From: Verrucomicrobiota bacterium
Lineage (GTDB): Bacteria > Verrucomicrobiota > Kiritimatiellia > UBA8416 > JABMPJ01
NCBI GenBank assembly: GCA_018648805.1
Contig: JABGQM010000005.1
Location: forward strand, 113,433 to 173,796
DNA length: 60,364 bases
Direction of reading: 5' to 3'
Below are positions 34,021 through 43,700 of this stretch, in pieces. The number at the start of each line of letters is the position of its first letter. Within the stretch, counting starts at the first letter, position 1. Below the pieces are notes generated by a model, which had not been told where the DNA came from, searched no databases, and saw only the letters and a list, made by a program, of their open reading frames with translations. The translations under genes and the position numbers were made by a program.

Positions 34021-34086
34021 AGTAGCCCCGCCCCGGACGTCCGGGGCGAGGGCCGGCGCTGGGCTTCGGTGAAGCCCGCGCTACTC
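34021..34086. repeat. Three-way-junction-like cruciform upstream of the Xer gene
   Basis: An outer stem AGTAGC (34021) / GCTACT (34081) encloses two hairpins: GCCCCGGAC/GTCCGGGGC (from about 34030) and GGGCTTC/GAAGCCC with GGT loop (34061-34077). No T-run follows. The 142-bp gap between topA and xer contains no ORF. Confidence 0.65.
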
Positions 34087-34141
34087 TGCGCACGATCTGT
34101 CAGGGGAACTGAGTGGTGCTCAGAAACTAGTGAGCAGTGGG

Positions 34142-35113
34142 ATGGTGGAGTCTGGACAGCGGGCGGCGGAGGACGACACGGCGCTGCGCCGCTATGTCGA
34201 CTACCTGCAGAGCGAGAAGAACGCGTCGGTCCATACGGTGGATGCCTATTGCCGTGATATCGTGCAGTTTGCACGCTACCAGTGGCCTGACCAGCCGTCG
34301 CCATTCGCCTGGCGCGATGTCGATCAACTGGCCGCCCGCGGATTCGTCGTGGCGTTGAGCCGGGCCGCGATGGCCCCCACCACGACGGCACGCAAGCTGT
34401 CGAGTCTACGCGCGTTCTATCGGTTTCTTGAGCGTGAAGCGATGTGCACGCTCAACCCGTTTGCGGGGGTCCGTTCGCCGCGGCGCGGTCACGATCTGCC
34501 CAAGGTGTTGAGCCGGGAGGAAATCGGACGGCTACTGGACGCGCCGGCGCAGCGGGCCGAACGCCACAAGCGTGTGAGCGGCAAGCCCCTTTCGGCGGAG
34601 CAGCAGTATGCGCTGCGGCGCGATACCGCCCTGCTGGAGGTGTTCTACAGTACGGGGGCACGTCTGAATGAGCTGGCCGGACTGCGCGAGAGCGACGTGG
34701 ACCTTCTGGGCAGCGTGGTGAAGGTGCGCGGCAAAGGGAAGAAGGAACGACTCTGTCCGCTGGGCGGACCGGCCTGCAAAGCCTTGCGCGCCTGTCTCAA
34801 GCAGGGGCACGCGCTGTGGGGCAAGGGGGAGCGTCAGGCGCCGGTCTTTCACAACCTTCGCGGCGGCGGCCTGACCGGGCGCTCGATTGAGCGAATGCTG
34901 AAGCAGCAGTTGATTGAAGCGGGCTTGGATACCACGCTGTCGCCGCACACGTTGCGGCACTCCTTTGCCACGCACCTGCTGGATGCCGGGGCGGATTTGA
35001 GGAGCGTGCAGGAACTGCTGGGGCATGCGAGCGTATCGACCACGCAGATCTATACGCATGTATCGGTCGAGCATTTGAAACGGGTCTATGAAGAAGCGCA
35101 CCCGCGGGCGTAA
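34142..35113 (+). CDS. Tyrosine recombinase of the XerC/XerD type
   Basis: About 323 residues. The N-terminal SAM-like core-binding domain (DYLQSEKNASVHTVDAYCRD) is followed by the catalytic domain with the R-K-H-R-H-Y set: STGARLNELAGL (Arg), VRGKGKKER (Lys), SPHTLRHSFATHLL (His, Arg), LLGHASVSTTQIYTH (His, nucleophile Tyr). It probably resolves chromosome dimers at dif with a partner. A short insert (AERHKRVSGKPLSAEQQYAL) lengthens the region before the catalytic Arg. I cannot tell XerC from XerD. GTG at 34130 is an alternative start. Its placement near dprA-topA suggests a housekeeping rather than mobile recombinase. Confidence 0.9.
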   Translation: MVESGQRAAEDDTALRRYVDYLQSEKNASVHTVDAYCRDIVQFARYQWPDQPSPFAWRDVDQLAARGFVVALSRAAMAPTTTARKLSSLRAFYRFLEREAMCTLNPFAGVRSPRRGHDLPKVLSREEIGRLLDAPAQRAERHKRVSGKPLSAEQQYALRRDTALLEVFYSTGARLNELAGLRESDVDLLGSVVKVRGKGKKERLCPLGGPACKALRACLKQGHALWGKGERQAPVFHNLRGGGLTGRSIERMLKQQLIEAGLDTTLSPHTLRHSFATHLLDAGADLRSVQELLGHASVSTTQIYTHVSVEHLKRVYEEAHPRA

Positions 35114-35140
35114 GGGGAGAACGCGCCAGGGAAGAGATCG

Positions 35141-35226
35141 GATAACGATAACGGACGACGATTACGGATGACGATGAGACAGCATCCACTCGTATTCCGT
35201 AATCGTCGCCCGTAATCGTCCACCGG
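35141..35226. repeat. Quasi-periodic inverted repeat, GACGATTACGG type, copy 3
   Basis: Left arm 35141-35178 (GATAACGATAACGGACGACG, then ATTACGGATGACGATG) and right arm 35191-35226 (CCGTAATCGTCGCCCGTAAT, then CGTCCACCGG) are imperfect complements; the same family as the elements at 13683 and 26270. It fills the 130-bp gap between xer and waaA. Confidence 0.8.
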
Positions 35227-35243
35227 TGTAGAAGGTACTAGCG

Positions 35244-36548
35244 ATGTTTTGGTGGCTATATAATCTAGTGTTCGTGATCGGCTTCGCCCTCTTGGTGCCG
35301 CACTACCTGTGGCGCATGTGCCGGCGCGGGGGCTATGCCCGCGACTTCGCGCAGCGCTTCGGACGCTACAGCGTGGATATCCGGGAGCGTTTGGGTGCGC
35401 GCCGGCGGCTCTGGATTCACGCCGTCAGCGTGGGCGAAGTCTACGTGGCGCTCAAGTTCATGGCGGCCTATCGTGAGACGCAGCCGGACGTGGCCTTCGT
35501 CTTGACGACCAATACCTCGACCGGCCACCGCATCGCCCACGCGCGGTTGCACGGGGATGACGTGCTGCTCTATTTTCCGGTCGATCTGCCCATCTTCGTG
35601 AATCGCGTGTTGGACGCCATCAACCCGACGGCGTTGGTGCTCACCGAGTGCGAGCTGTGGCCCAACCTGGTGCGCCTGGCGGACGGGCGCGGTATTCCGC
35701 TGGCGCTGCTGAACGGGCGTGTTTCCGATAGCTCCTACCGTGGCTACCGCTTCTGCGCGCGGCTCTTCCGCAACCTGCTCACGCGCTTTGCCGTGGTGCT
35801 GGTGCAGGGCGACCGCGACGGCGAGCGGATTCGCGCGCTGGGCGCGCTGCCGGAGCGGGTGCATGTTCTGGGTACGGCGAAGTACGATGTAGCCACACAG
35901 GATAGCTCCAAAATGGAGTTGTTGCGCGGGATTCTGGATGCCGCCGGCATCCCGCAGGAAGCCCCGCTCATCGCGGCTGGCTCAACCTGGCCAGGCGAGG
36001 AGCGCGTGCTGGTCGAGGTCTACCAGGCCCTGCGTGAGTCGGTCGAGGGCTTGAAGCTCGTGCTCGTCCCGCGTCACTTCGAACGTGCGGCCGAGGTGGA
36101 GCGTGAACTCAAGGCGCTGGGCGTGAACTATGTGAAGCGCAGCACGCTCACTCCCGGCGCACCGTGCGCGAAGCCGGCCGATGTGCTCCTGCTCGATTCG
36201 ACCGGCGAGTTGGTGGGGGTCTATGCGCACGCCTCGCTGATCTTCGTGGGCAAGAGCCTGGGGAAGCACCATGGCGGCCAGAACATTATTGAGCCGGCCT
36301 TGTTCGGCAAGCCGGTCCTCTTCGGACCCAACATGGAGAACTTCCCGGTGGTGGTGCAGGACTTCCTGGCCGCGGATGCCGCGATCCAGGTGGCCGACCC
36401 GGCTGCGCTGGAGGCGCGCATGCGCACCCTCTTCCTGGATCCCGCCATGGGTGCGGCGCTCGGTCAGCGCGCCGCCGCTATCGTGGTCGCCAAGCGCGGC
36501 TGCCTGGCGCGCAGCGTCGAACTGATCATGGCGTGTCAGGACCGGTGA
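35244..36548 (+). CDS. waaA: 3-deoxy-D-manno-octulosonic acid (Kdo) transferase
   Basis: A 434-residue GT-B enzyme of the WaaA/KdtA family: an N-terminal membrane helix (LYNLVFVIGFALLVP), the catalytic motif IHAVSVGEVYVAL with its essential Glu, TNTSTGHRIA, ECELWPNLV, and C-terminal GKSLGKHHGGQNIIEPALFG. It adds Kdo to lipid A precursor at the inner face of the cytoplasmic membrane, which implies that the organism makes LPS. Its 3' end overlaps the convergent small membrane gene by 23 bp. Confidence 0.93.
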   Translation: MFWWLYNLVFVIGFALLVPHYLWRMCRRGGYARDFAQRFGRYSVDIRERLGARRRLWIHAVSVGEVYVALKFMAAYRETQPDVAFVLTTNTSTGHRIAHARLHGDDVLLYFPVDLPIFVNRVLDAINPTALVLTECELWPNLVRLADGRGIPLALLNGRVSDSSYRGYRFCARLFRNLLTRFAVVLVQGDRDGERIRALGALPERVHVLGTAKYDVATQDSSKMELLRGILDAAGIPQEAPLIAAGSTWPGEERVLVEVYQALRESVEGLKLVLVPRHFERAAEVERELKALGVNYVKRSTLTPGAPCAKPADVLLLDSTGELVGVYAHASLIFVGKSLGKHHGGQNIIEPALFGKPVLFGPNMENFPVVVQDFLAADAAIQVADPAALEARMRTLFLDPAMGAALGQRAAAIVVAKRGCLARSVELIMACQDR

Positions 36549-36924
36549 CACGCCCGCCCCCCGGGCGGAGCGCCTGACGCGCCGTCCGCCTGACCGCCTG
36601 CAGCAGGATGATGTACTGGGCGGCCACGAGGGCGCTCATGATGAAGGGGCCGCTGATGGTGCCGCCCTGTATGAGGCGGTTGAGCATGGGCGAGAGCAGA
36701 AAGATATTCATGATCCACCCTTCGCAGACGGCGTGTGCGATGCCAGCCCGGCGCAGCAGGTTGGGCACAATCGCGTAGAGTCCGAGTCCGTAGGCCACGA
36801 CCAGCCAGCGACGCAGGAGCGGCGCCACGTGCGCGCCGCTCTTCCACGCGGCCAGGAGCGGCCGACAGGTCAGGGCGGTCCCCACCAGCATCCCCAGTGA
36901 GAAATGGATCGTGGAGTGCATCAT
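36526..36924 (-). CDS. Small polytopic membrane protein, paralog of the upstream neighbour
   Basis: A 132-residue protein with about four hydrophobic helices and no known family. LYAIVPNLLRRAGIAH followed by IMNIFLLSPMLNRL resembles IWAVVPDIPRALGMDS ... INIFFMHYTIDQM of the gene just upstream, so the two look like a tandem duplicate. ATGA overlap with that gene (36921-36924) shows coupling. It is the last gene of the minus-strand operon running from the giant SBBP/FGE protein. Its 3' end overlaps the waaA 3' end. Confidence 0.65.
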   Translation of the reverse strand: MMHSTIHFSLGMLVGTALTCRPLLAAWKSGAHVAPLLRRWLVVAYGLGLYAIVPNLLRRAGIAHAVCEGWIMNIFLLSPMLNRLIQGGTISGPFIMSALVAAQYIILLQAVRRTARQALRPGGGRVTGPDTP

Positions 36925-37277
36925 GGTGTGGCCCCGCTATCCCGCTCGCGCAGCCGGACCTCACGCCAGGCTACCGCAAAAACGGATAGCGCCATCAGGA
37001 CAGCGGCCACGGTATAGAGAATCGAGTCGCTCTCCATTTGATCGATCGTGTAATGCATGAAGAAGATGTTGATGCGCGGATCGCTGGCCATGCGGCCATA
37101 CAGGCTGTCCATGCCCAGGGCGCGCGGGATGTCGGGTACGACGGCCCAGATCGCGCAGAGGGCCATACTGAGCGGCGCGGCGATCAGCATGCGCAGTGAG
37201 GCGCGTCCCGTGTGTATGGCGTAGATGATCGCGCTGACCAGGTAGGGGCCGGCCGCCCCAATCACAATCTGGTTCAT
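36921..37277 (-). CDS. Small polytopic membrane protein
   Basis: A 118-residue protein with three to four hydrophobic helices, starting at the ATG at 37277 that overlaps the upstream stop as ATGA and has GGAG nearby. Shared motif with the downstream paralog: (I/V)VP(N/D)xxxRxxG(I/M) and INIFF. No known family recognised; the location behind an O-antigen-ligase-like gene suggests a role in envelope glycan assembly. Confidence 0.65.
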   Translation of the reverse strand: MNQIVIGAAGPYLVSAIIYAIHTGRASLRMLIAAPLSMALCAIWAVVPDIPRALGMDSLYGRMASDPRINIFFMHYTIDQMESDSILYTVAAVLMALSVFAVAWREVRLRERDSGATP

Positions 37278-39040
37278 GGCGTCTCCTTCAGGTGGGCCGG
37301 CACGCCCACCCACGCGCGCAGGGCGTGCGCCGCCTCGTAGGCCTCACGCGCCCCGTCACGGTCGCCCAGCTTGAGGCGCAGCTCGCCCAGCTTACGCCAG
37401 TGCCGGTAGTTCTTGGGATCATAGACCATAGACTGCGCCATGAAGCGCTCACCCAGCAGGCGCACCGGCTTCCGCTTGCTGCGGCCCAGCCGCTTGCCGG
37501 CATAGAACCAGGCATGCTGTGAAGTCGGGGCCCAGACGATGGATCGGGCCAGGGCATCAGGTTTGGCTTTCTGGATGGTGTAGATGGAGTCGCGCGCGCC
37601 CATGGCGGGCGCGAAGATGCAAACCAGCAGGGCCAGAACCGCCGCCGCCATACCCGCGATGCCGGGGCGATGCGACGGGGCAGGGGGCAGGGCCAGTCCG
37701 ACGATGGCGCCCAGGGTCAGGCTGTAGAGCGGGACATAGGTCGCAAAGTCGACCAGGGCATGCACGCCCGTCACGACGATCGCGGCGGCGACCGAGAAGG
37801 TCAGAATGGGATCGCATTCGCGCCGCTTCCACGCCAGCCAGATTCCGCTCACCACCGCGACGGCTGCCCAGAGTGCCAGGCCCGTGCCTACCGTGCCCGT
37901 ATCGGCCAGAGTCTCGGCATAGAGGTTCTCAGCATGCGTGCGGTGTCCTGATACCGAAGAGCGGCGGTACATCGGGTAGGCCGTGTGGAAGCTGTTCGGT
38001 CCGGCGCCCAGGACCGGGTGGTGGCGCCATATCGTCAGGGACTCCTGCCAGACCTGTATGCGGCCCTGCAGGCTGGCCGTCTGGGTGGGTTTCAGAATGG
38101 AACGCATGCTGTCGTCCACGCGCGGCAAGACAACCAGAGCCAGCGTGGTCAGCACAACCAGCATCGGTAGCGTCATCCACAGAGCCACGCGCCGGTGGCC
38201 TGAACTGAAGAGAAAGAGGGGGATGATAACCAGGGCACAGGCCCCCGCCACGACGCCACCGCGTGACTCGGAGAGCGGGACGGCGGCCGCCAGGATCACG
38301 GCCGCGAGGCTCATCAGCAGGACGCCGAACCAGCGTCGACGGTGGATATCGTCGGCGGCCAGAAGGATGGCGGCCGGACAGAGCATGGCCGCAAAGCCGC
38401 CGAAGTGGTTCTGGTTGACGAAACAGGCGGCCGACGCCGGCACCGAGTGGGGGATCGTGATGAACCACCACAGGGTGGCTTTCTGCGGAATCACGTAGAG
38501 CGAGACGATGCCGGCTGCGGCAATCAGGGCACCGCCCACCACGAGGGCGCGCAGCAGGAAGCGGCGCCCGACCGGCGGCAGGCGGCGCGCGAGGAGGGTC
38601 GCGCTGAAGGCCCCGATACAGATCGCCAGGACACGTAGCGAGCCCGCCCGGTTGCGCGTGATGCTGAACCAGAGTGGGGGCAGCTGAATGGCGTCCAGCG
38701 CGGTGGCCTGCCGCAGGCGGGTCGCGGCCACCGTGTTCTGGGTGAAACGGGCCCCTCCGGTCAGGCCGGTGAAGGAGAGCGGCAGCGGGACCAGGACGAG
38801 CACGAGGAAGGCCAGGATGGCGAGCATGACCCACTCCAGTCGCTGCCACGGCGGCGGCAGGGCGAGTGCGGTGGGACGAGGGGCACGGCGCCGTGTGACG
38901 AGTGAAGCCCATGCCAGCAGCGCACTGGCGCCGGCCAGGGACCACCCCGTGATGCCCGCCCCGCTGGCCGCCAGTAGGCCCAGCACCACGAGAATGGCGA
39001 GGGCGGGCAGAACATCGCGTAGTCCGGTGGGCGTGCTCAT
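37274..39040 (-). CDS. O-antigen ligase / Wzy-like polymerase with C-terminal TPR-like segment
   Basis: A 588-residue polytopic protein of the O-antigen ligase (WaaL/Wzy_C) superfamily. The large periplasmic loop includes GRIQVWQESLTIWRHHPVLG and GAGPNSFHTAYPMYRR, then HAENLYAETLADTGTVG, the usual Arg/His-containing ligase motif; about ten helices surround it. The C-terminus (RHWRKLGELRLKLGDRDGAREAYEAA) forms one or two tetratricopeptide-like repeats. It may polymerise or ligate surface glycan, or glycosylate proteins. Starts and stops overlap both neighbours by 4 bp. Confidence 0.85.
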   Translation of the reverse strand: MSTPTGLRDVLPALAILVVLGLLAASGAGITGWSLAGASALLAWASLVTRRRAPRPTALALPPPWQRLEWVMLAILAFLVLVLVPLPLSFTGLTGGARFTQNTVAATRLRQATALDAIQLPPLWFSITRNRAGSLRVLAICIGAFSATLLARRLPPVGRRFLLRALVVGGALIAAAGIVSLYVIPQKATLWWFITIPHSVPASAACFVNQNHFGGFAAMLCPAAILLAADDIHRRRWFGVLLMSLAAVILAAAVPLSESRGGVVAGACALVIIPLFLFSSGHRRVALWMTLPMLVVLTTLALVVLPRVDDSMRSILKPTQTASLQGRIQVWQESLTIWRHHPVLGAGPNSFHTAYPMYRRSSVSGHRTHAENLYAETLADTGTVGTGLALWAAVAVVSGIWLAWKRRECDPILTFSVAAAIVVTGVHALVDFATYVPLYSLTLGAIVGLALPPAPSHRPGIAGMAAAVLALLVCIFAPAMGARDSIYTIQKAKPDALARSIVWAPTSQHAWFYAGKRLGRSKRKPVRLLGERFMAQSMVYDPKNYRHWRKLGELRLKLGDRDGAREAYEAAHALRAWVGVPAHLKETP

Positions 39041-40728
39041 GGTGTCGTCTCCTCGAAGATCGTCACACCCTCTTCAGCATAGATCAATAGCGATCCGGGG
39101 GGGCGCGCGCGTTCCTCATCCAGGATGACGTGGTAAATCGTGCGCGCCCCGCCATACCAGTCGGTCGAAATACCGGGTGGATTAAGAAAGCCGCGCAGGT
39201 AGCCGATCCAGGCCGAGGCGCGCTGGGATAGGTCGCCTTCCCCGGCGCGTGGAGGAGGCTTCACGGCCATGGCGTGCGGGTCAGTCACCGTGAGAGTGAA
39301 GCGGGGACAGCCGCTGACATAGCCCTGGATGTGGATGCCATGGCGGCCAGTCGAGATCACGCGGAAGGGCCCGCGGGGGTTGATCCGCTCAATGAACATG
39401 GCGGCATCGTAGACACGGGCCGGTGTGGCCTGGGCCGAGCGCTGCACGACAATGGTCAGCCCTCCGATCAACGTGAGGATGGCCGCGCTTTTCAGTAGCA
39501 GCGCGCGGCGATGCGGCAGAGCGGTCACGAGCTGCAGAAGGGGACGCCACGCGCCGATGCAGACAAACGGCAGGGCCAGCATGGCACCGTACATCTCGCT
39601 GTGGTGGGCCAGCGGGAAAGCGGCCAGCAGGCCGCCCAGGCACGCGCGTGTGCTCCGCGATTGCCCCCAGAGGTGCGGATATAGCGCGGCCCCCAGTAGC
39701 ATGAACGCGCCCATCCACCCGAGGCGCTGGCCATCCTTCATCATGAACCCGAGCAGATGCCCCGCCGGCCCGGTCAGCCCCCAGCGCGGGGCCAGGAGGG
39801 TTCCGACGGCGACCGCGCCAGCCAGCATGGCCGGCACGAGCCATGCGGGACGGGTGGGGAGCAGCAGCCCGATCGACATGGCCGGCAGCAGGACCAGCAG
39901 CGTGGGAATGCCGGCCTTGTGTGACAGGATGAGGGCCAGCCCGGCGACGACCGCCATGAGCCAGCCGACGCGGCGGTGGAGTTGGAGCAGGCCCCATATA
40001 AAGAGCGGCAGTATGGCCAGATAGACCCCACGGCCGGTGCCCCAGTGAACATAGCGCATGAAGACCGGCGCCAAGACATATAGTGCGGCCAGGCCCGCCT
40101 GTTGGGATGGGTTGCGCACGAAAAGTGAGGCCAGCAGGTTGACGGCAAAGATCGCCGTAAAGCCGATCACGAGCGAAGTCAGCCAGAATCCGCCTTCAAT
40201 GCCCACGTTGCCGAGCAGGGCCAGGCAGCCCTGCATGAGGGGGTGCAAACTGGGATAGGATCGCGGCGTGAAGCCGGCCAGGGAGAGCGGGTGAACCAGC
40301 CAGGGGATGTTCTGTTCCACGACCAGGTTGGTGGCCATATCCTGCCATTTGTAGGTGTCGATGCCGGCCATGTGGGTGAAGGGAAAGACCAGGATGGCGA
40401 GCAGCAGCAAGATGAGCCAGGGCTGCGGCGGTGCGGGCCGAAAGGCGGCCGGGATGAGCTGCCGTCGCAGCAGGCGTGCCGCCAGCGCGAGCAGGAGCAG
40501 GATCGTGAAATGGAGTAGAGCCAGGCGGGCCTGGTCAATCGGGATACGTGTCAGGTGCAGCAGGCAGGGCGCGAGCAGGTGAAGCAGGAACGCCGCCAGC
40601 CCCATCGTGGCCAGCGACGTGTCACGGTCGGCCCGCGGGAAGAGGAGGCGTACCAACAGCCATGGCGTGAAGACCATGGCCGTTGGCAGAGCCAGGCAGG
40701 CGGTCAGGCCAGCGAGAAATGACGTCAT
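39037..40728 (-). CDS. Polytopic membrane protein, glycosyltransferase-like
   Basis: A 563-residue protein with around 12 hydrophobic helices. The loop VFPFTHMAGIDTYKWQDMAT carries an Asp after the early helices and LAGFTPRSYPSLHPLMQG follows, a layout seen in GT-C-type glycosyltransferases and related proteins. A soluble C-terminal domain of about 120 residues ends the protein. Family unassigned. It overlaps the O-antigen-ligase-like gene by 4 bp and begins 22 bp after the stop of the giant SBBP/FGE gene. Confidence 0.65.
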   Translation of the reverse strand: MTSFLAGLTACLALPTAMVFTPWLLVRLLFPRADRDTSLATMGLAAFLLHLLAPCLLHLTRIPIDQARLALLHFTILLLLALAARLLRRQLIPAAFRPAPPQPWLILLLLAILVFPFTHMAGIDTYKWQDMATNLVVEQNIPWLVHPLSLAGFTPRSYPSLHPLMQGCLALLGNVGIEGGFWLTSLVIGFTAIFAVNLLASLFVRNPSQQAGLAALYVLAPVFMRYVHWGTGRGVYLAILPLFIWGLLQLHRRVGWLMAVVAGLALILSHKAGIPTLLVLLPAMSIGLLLPTRPAWLVPAMLAGAVAVGTLLAPRWGLTGPAGHLLGFMMKDGQRLGWMGAFMLLGAALYPHLWGQSRSTRACLGGLLAAFPLAHHSEMYGAMLALPFVCIGAWRPLLQLVTALPHRRALLLKSAAILTLIGGLTIVVQRSAQATPARVYDAAMFIERINPRGPFRVISTGRHGIHIQGYVSGCPRFTLTVTDPHAMAVKPPPRAGEGDLSQRASAWIGYLRGFLNPPGISTDWYGGARTIYHVILDEERARPPGSLLIYAEEGVTIFEETTP

Positions 40729-40750
40729 GTGCGCCCCTGCTTAGATGATG

Positions 40751-43700
40751 CTAAACCCCGCTCGGGCTCGTGATCGGCTCATCGTCATCGTCATCGTCAT
40801 CATCACCGCCATGCCCGCCAGCACCGCCATCATCGTCATCGTCATCATCGTCATCATCGTCGTCATCACCTCCCGTCGGCCTGAAGAACCCACCATCACG
40901 GTCATCGTCGTCATCACCTCCCGGCGGCGTCAGGCTGTCACCGGGGGGGCGGTAGGGGTGATCGCCCACGTCGCCCACGTCGTCATCGTCATCATCGTCG
41001 TCATCCCCATCCGGTTTCTTCTCGATGATGTGACGGGCCTCCTCCTCGGTCAGGCCGCAGGGGCAGAGACATAGGCGGTAGGGGATCCGGATCACATAGG
41101 GGGCCGCGGGCAGGGCGTCGTCGGCGCCCCCGGCTACGACACGGAAGCCGCCGAATCCGTCGGTGGAGTAGGGCCGCGCGTACTTGCGTTCGGTCAGCGT
41201 GGGCAGCGCAGAGAGCCACGAGCCACCGTAGGCGGCGCGGTGGGCGGATGAGCCTGCCAGACCCGGGTCGAGGAGCCATTCCGTGGCATTGCCGCTCAGG
41301 TCGAAAATACCGTAGGCATTCTCGTTGGTGTGAGTGGCGCCACGGCCGTTCTTGGTGATGCCGTTGAAGTATCCGACCGGGGCGGTGTCGGGCTTACGGC
41401 TGCCCTGGCTGTCGCGGTAGTTGGCGTCCTGCGGGTGCAGGTCGCTGCGTCCAAACCCGTAAAGCGTGTTCGAGACGCCGTTCCAGGCCGCCGCGGCATA
41501 GAATTCGTTATAGGGGTTGGCCCAGCAGGCCGTACCGCGATACGGGTTGGTGTCAATCTCCTCGGGCTGTTCAACGGTCTTGATCGGCAGGCGGTACCCC
41601 TTCACCGTTTCGACCCAGCGGTCATAGTCCTGGCGCGTGAAGCGGTTGTCGCGCCACTGCATGATGCCGCATGTGGCCGGCGCCCAGTCCTCCTGCCAGC
41701 TGCCTTCGCGGTAGGCCAGCTGATCTTGCGGTAGCCCGTCGCGCAGCGAGAGCCAGTTGCAGTATTTCACGGCGCCGTAAGGCGAGACCCCCTGCACCGG
41801 CAACGCGGCGTCGGGCGGGGCGACACTGAAGCGGGCGCCGCGCACCTGCCGCGGGTCGAAAACGATACGGCTGGCGCTCAGCGTGAAGAGTTCATCGCGA
41901 CCGGACTGCATGGCGCTGTTGAACCAGAGATTGCCATGCCCGTCGATCAGCACGTTGGCCGCGCGCGAGTCGGTGGCGGGCTGCTCGATACTGTTTAAGA
42001 ACTCGACGAATTCGCGGTTGGGAACTTGCAGGTAGACCTGGTCCCGCTCCGACAAGGTGGCGCAGTTATCCATCGGCAGGCGAAACCCGCTGTAGCCCAG
42101 CAGCTCGTCGCGCTCGCCGGCGGTTATGATCCCGCGCGCCCAGTTGGTCGCGGCGCAGGTTACCGGCGCCCAGTCGAGGCTGTTGGTGCCCTCACGGAAA
42201 CAGCGTTGGTTCGCACCGCGCCCGCTATCGATCGTCAGCCAGTTGCAGTACTTGACGGCGCCAAACCAGGAAACACCCACGACGGGGTGGTTGGTGTAAG
42301 CCCCGCCAGTAGAGGGCACCCGGGAGGTGACGGTGTAGCGACTGCCGAGCGGGAACGCGGGGTGGTAGTCAATGCGGCTTAAGGCCAGACTGAAGACTTC
42401 GTTGCTGTTGGCTTGCATGGCCGCGTTAAACCAGACGTTGCCGGTGGCATCGAAGAAGAGGTTGGTGCCACGCAGGTCGTTGGTGTGGGCCTGGGCGTCG
42501 TTCAGGAAGCGGGTGAACTCCTCGTTCGTGGTTTCGAATTTCGCCATGTGGAATCCGTACTGCGGCCCGTTGGGTTGACTCTTGCCCGGCACCCAGGCCA
42601 GTTCGGGGCCGGGGTTGGGTGGGGGTGCAATCACGGCCAGCAGACCATCCGTCCCGCCGCCGGCATGCTTGCTCTGCAGGGCGTTGGCGACGCGCAGATC
42701 GGGCGAGGCGGTTTGGCCGGCCACGTGCAGAAGGCGGCCGGCTTCCGTTGTGGCCGCGTAAAGGTGGTCGGCCTGCGCGCCGCCGAGGTACGTACAGAAG
42801 ACCAGGTTGGATCCGGAGCTGCCGATGCGTGCCGCAAAGCCGTCCCAACGCCCGCCGCCGTGGGCGGGCTGGAGGGCCTCCCATGCCGGCAGGTTGGTGG
42901 ATGAGGTCTCACCCGCCAGGGCCGCCTCGCCGATCGCGTTGGGCGCGACGGCAAAGGCGCGGTCATCGCCGCTGCCACCGAAGTAGGTCACAAAGAGAGG
43001 ATCCATGTTGTCGGGAGCAAACTTGACCAGGAAGGCATCCCACATGCCGCCGCCGAAGTGCGCCTGCACGGCATTCGTGACGGGCAGGTCGAGTGAGGCG
43101 GTCTCACCGGCCACGTAGAGGCTGTCGGCACTGTCGATGGCTACGCTGTAGGCACGGTCATCGTTTTCGGCGCCGATGTAAGAGGAAAAGAGCAGGAACT
43201 GCGCGGTCGGATCGAGCCGGGCCAGGAAGGCATCCGTCTCACCGCCCGGACGGGCCTGCCAGGCCTTCAGAACGGGGAAGTCGGTGGAGCGGGTTTCGCC
43301 GGCGATGCAGAGGCGCCCCTGGCTGTCGATCGTGATGCCATAGGCGGCATCGTCGCCCGCACCGCCGATGCGGGCGCCGCTGGGCGTGCCGTGCTCATCC
43401 ACGATGGCCACGAAGGCATCGCGGCCGGCCGCCCTGTTGCCGATGGTGCTGAGTCCGTCGAAGTCGGTCGAGGCCGTCTCGCCGGCCACGGCAATCCTAC
43501 CGTCGGCCAGGCGTACCAGCGCGTGGGCGTGGTCGTCGCCACTGCCGCCCAGGCGGATGGAACGCCGCACTTCGCCGGAGGGGGCCAGGTGTGTCAGGAA
43601 GGCGTCCCAGTTCTGTCCGGCGCGTGGGGCGGCGTCGCCGGTGACGGGGAAATCGGCCGAGAGCGTTTCGCCGCACAGGACGATACTCCCATCCGGCTCA

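Noticed and set aside
40745..41074. 109-residue Val/Ile-repeat open frame on the plus strand
   Set aside because: It is the complement of the GAT/GAC microsatellite that encodes the poly-Asp tail on the minus strand.
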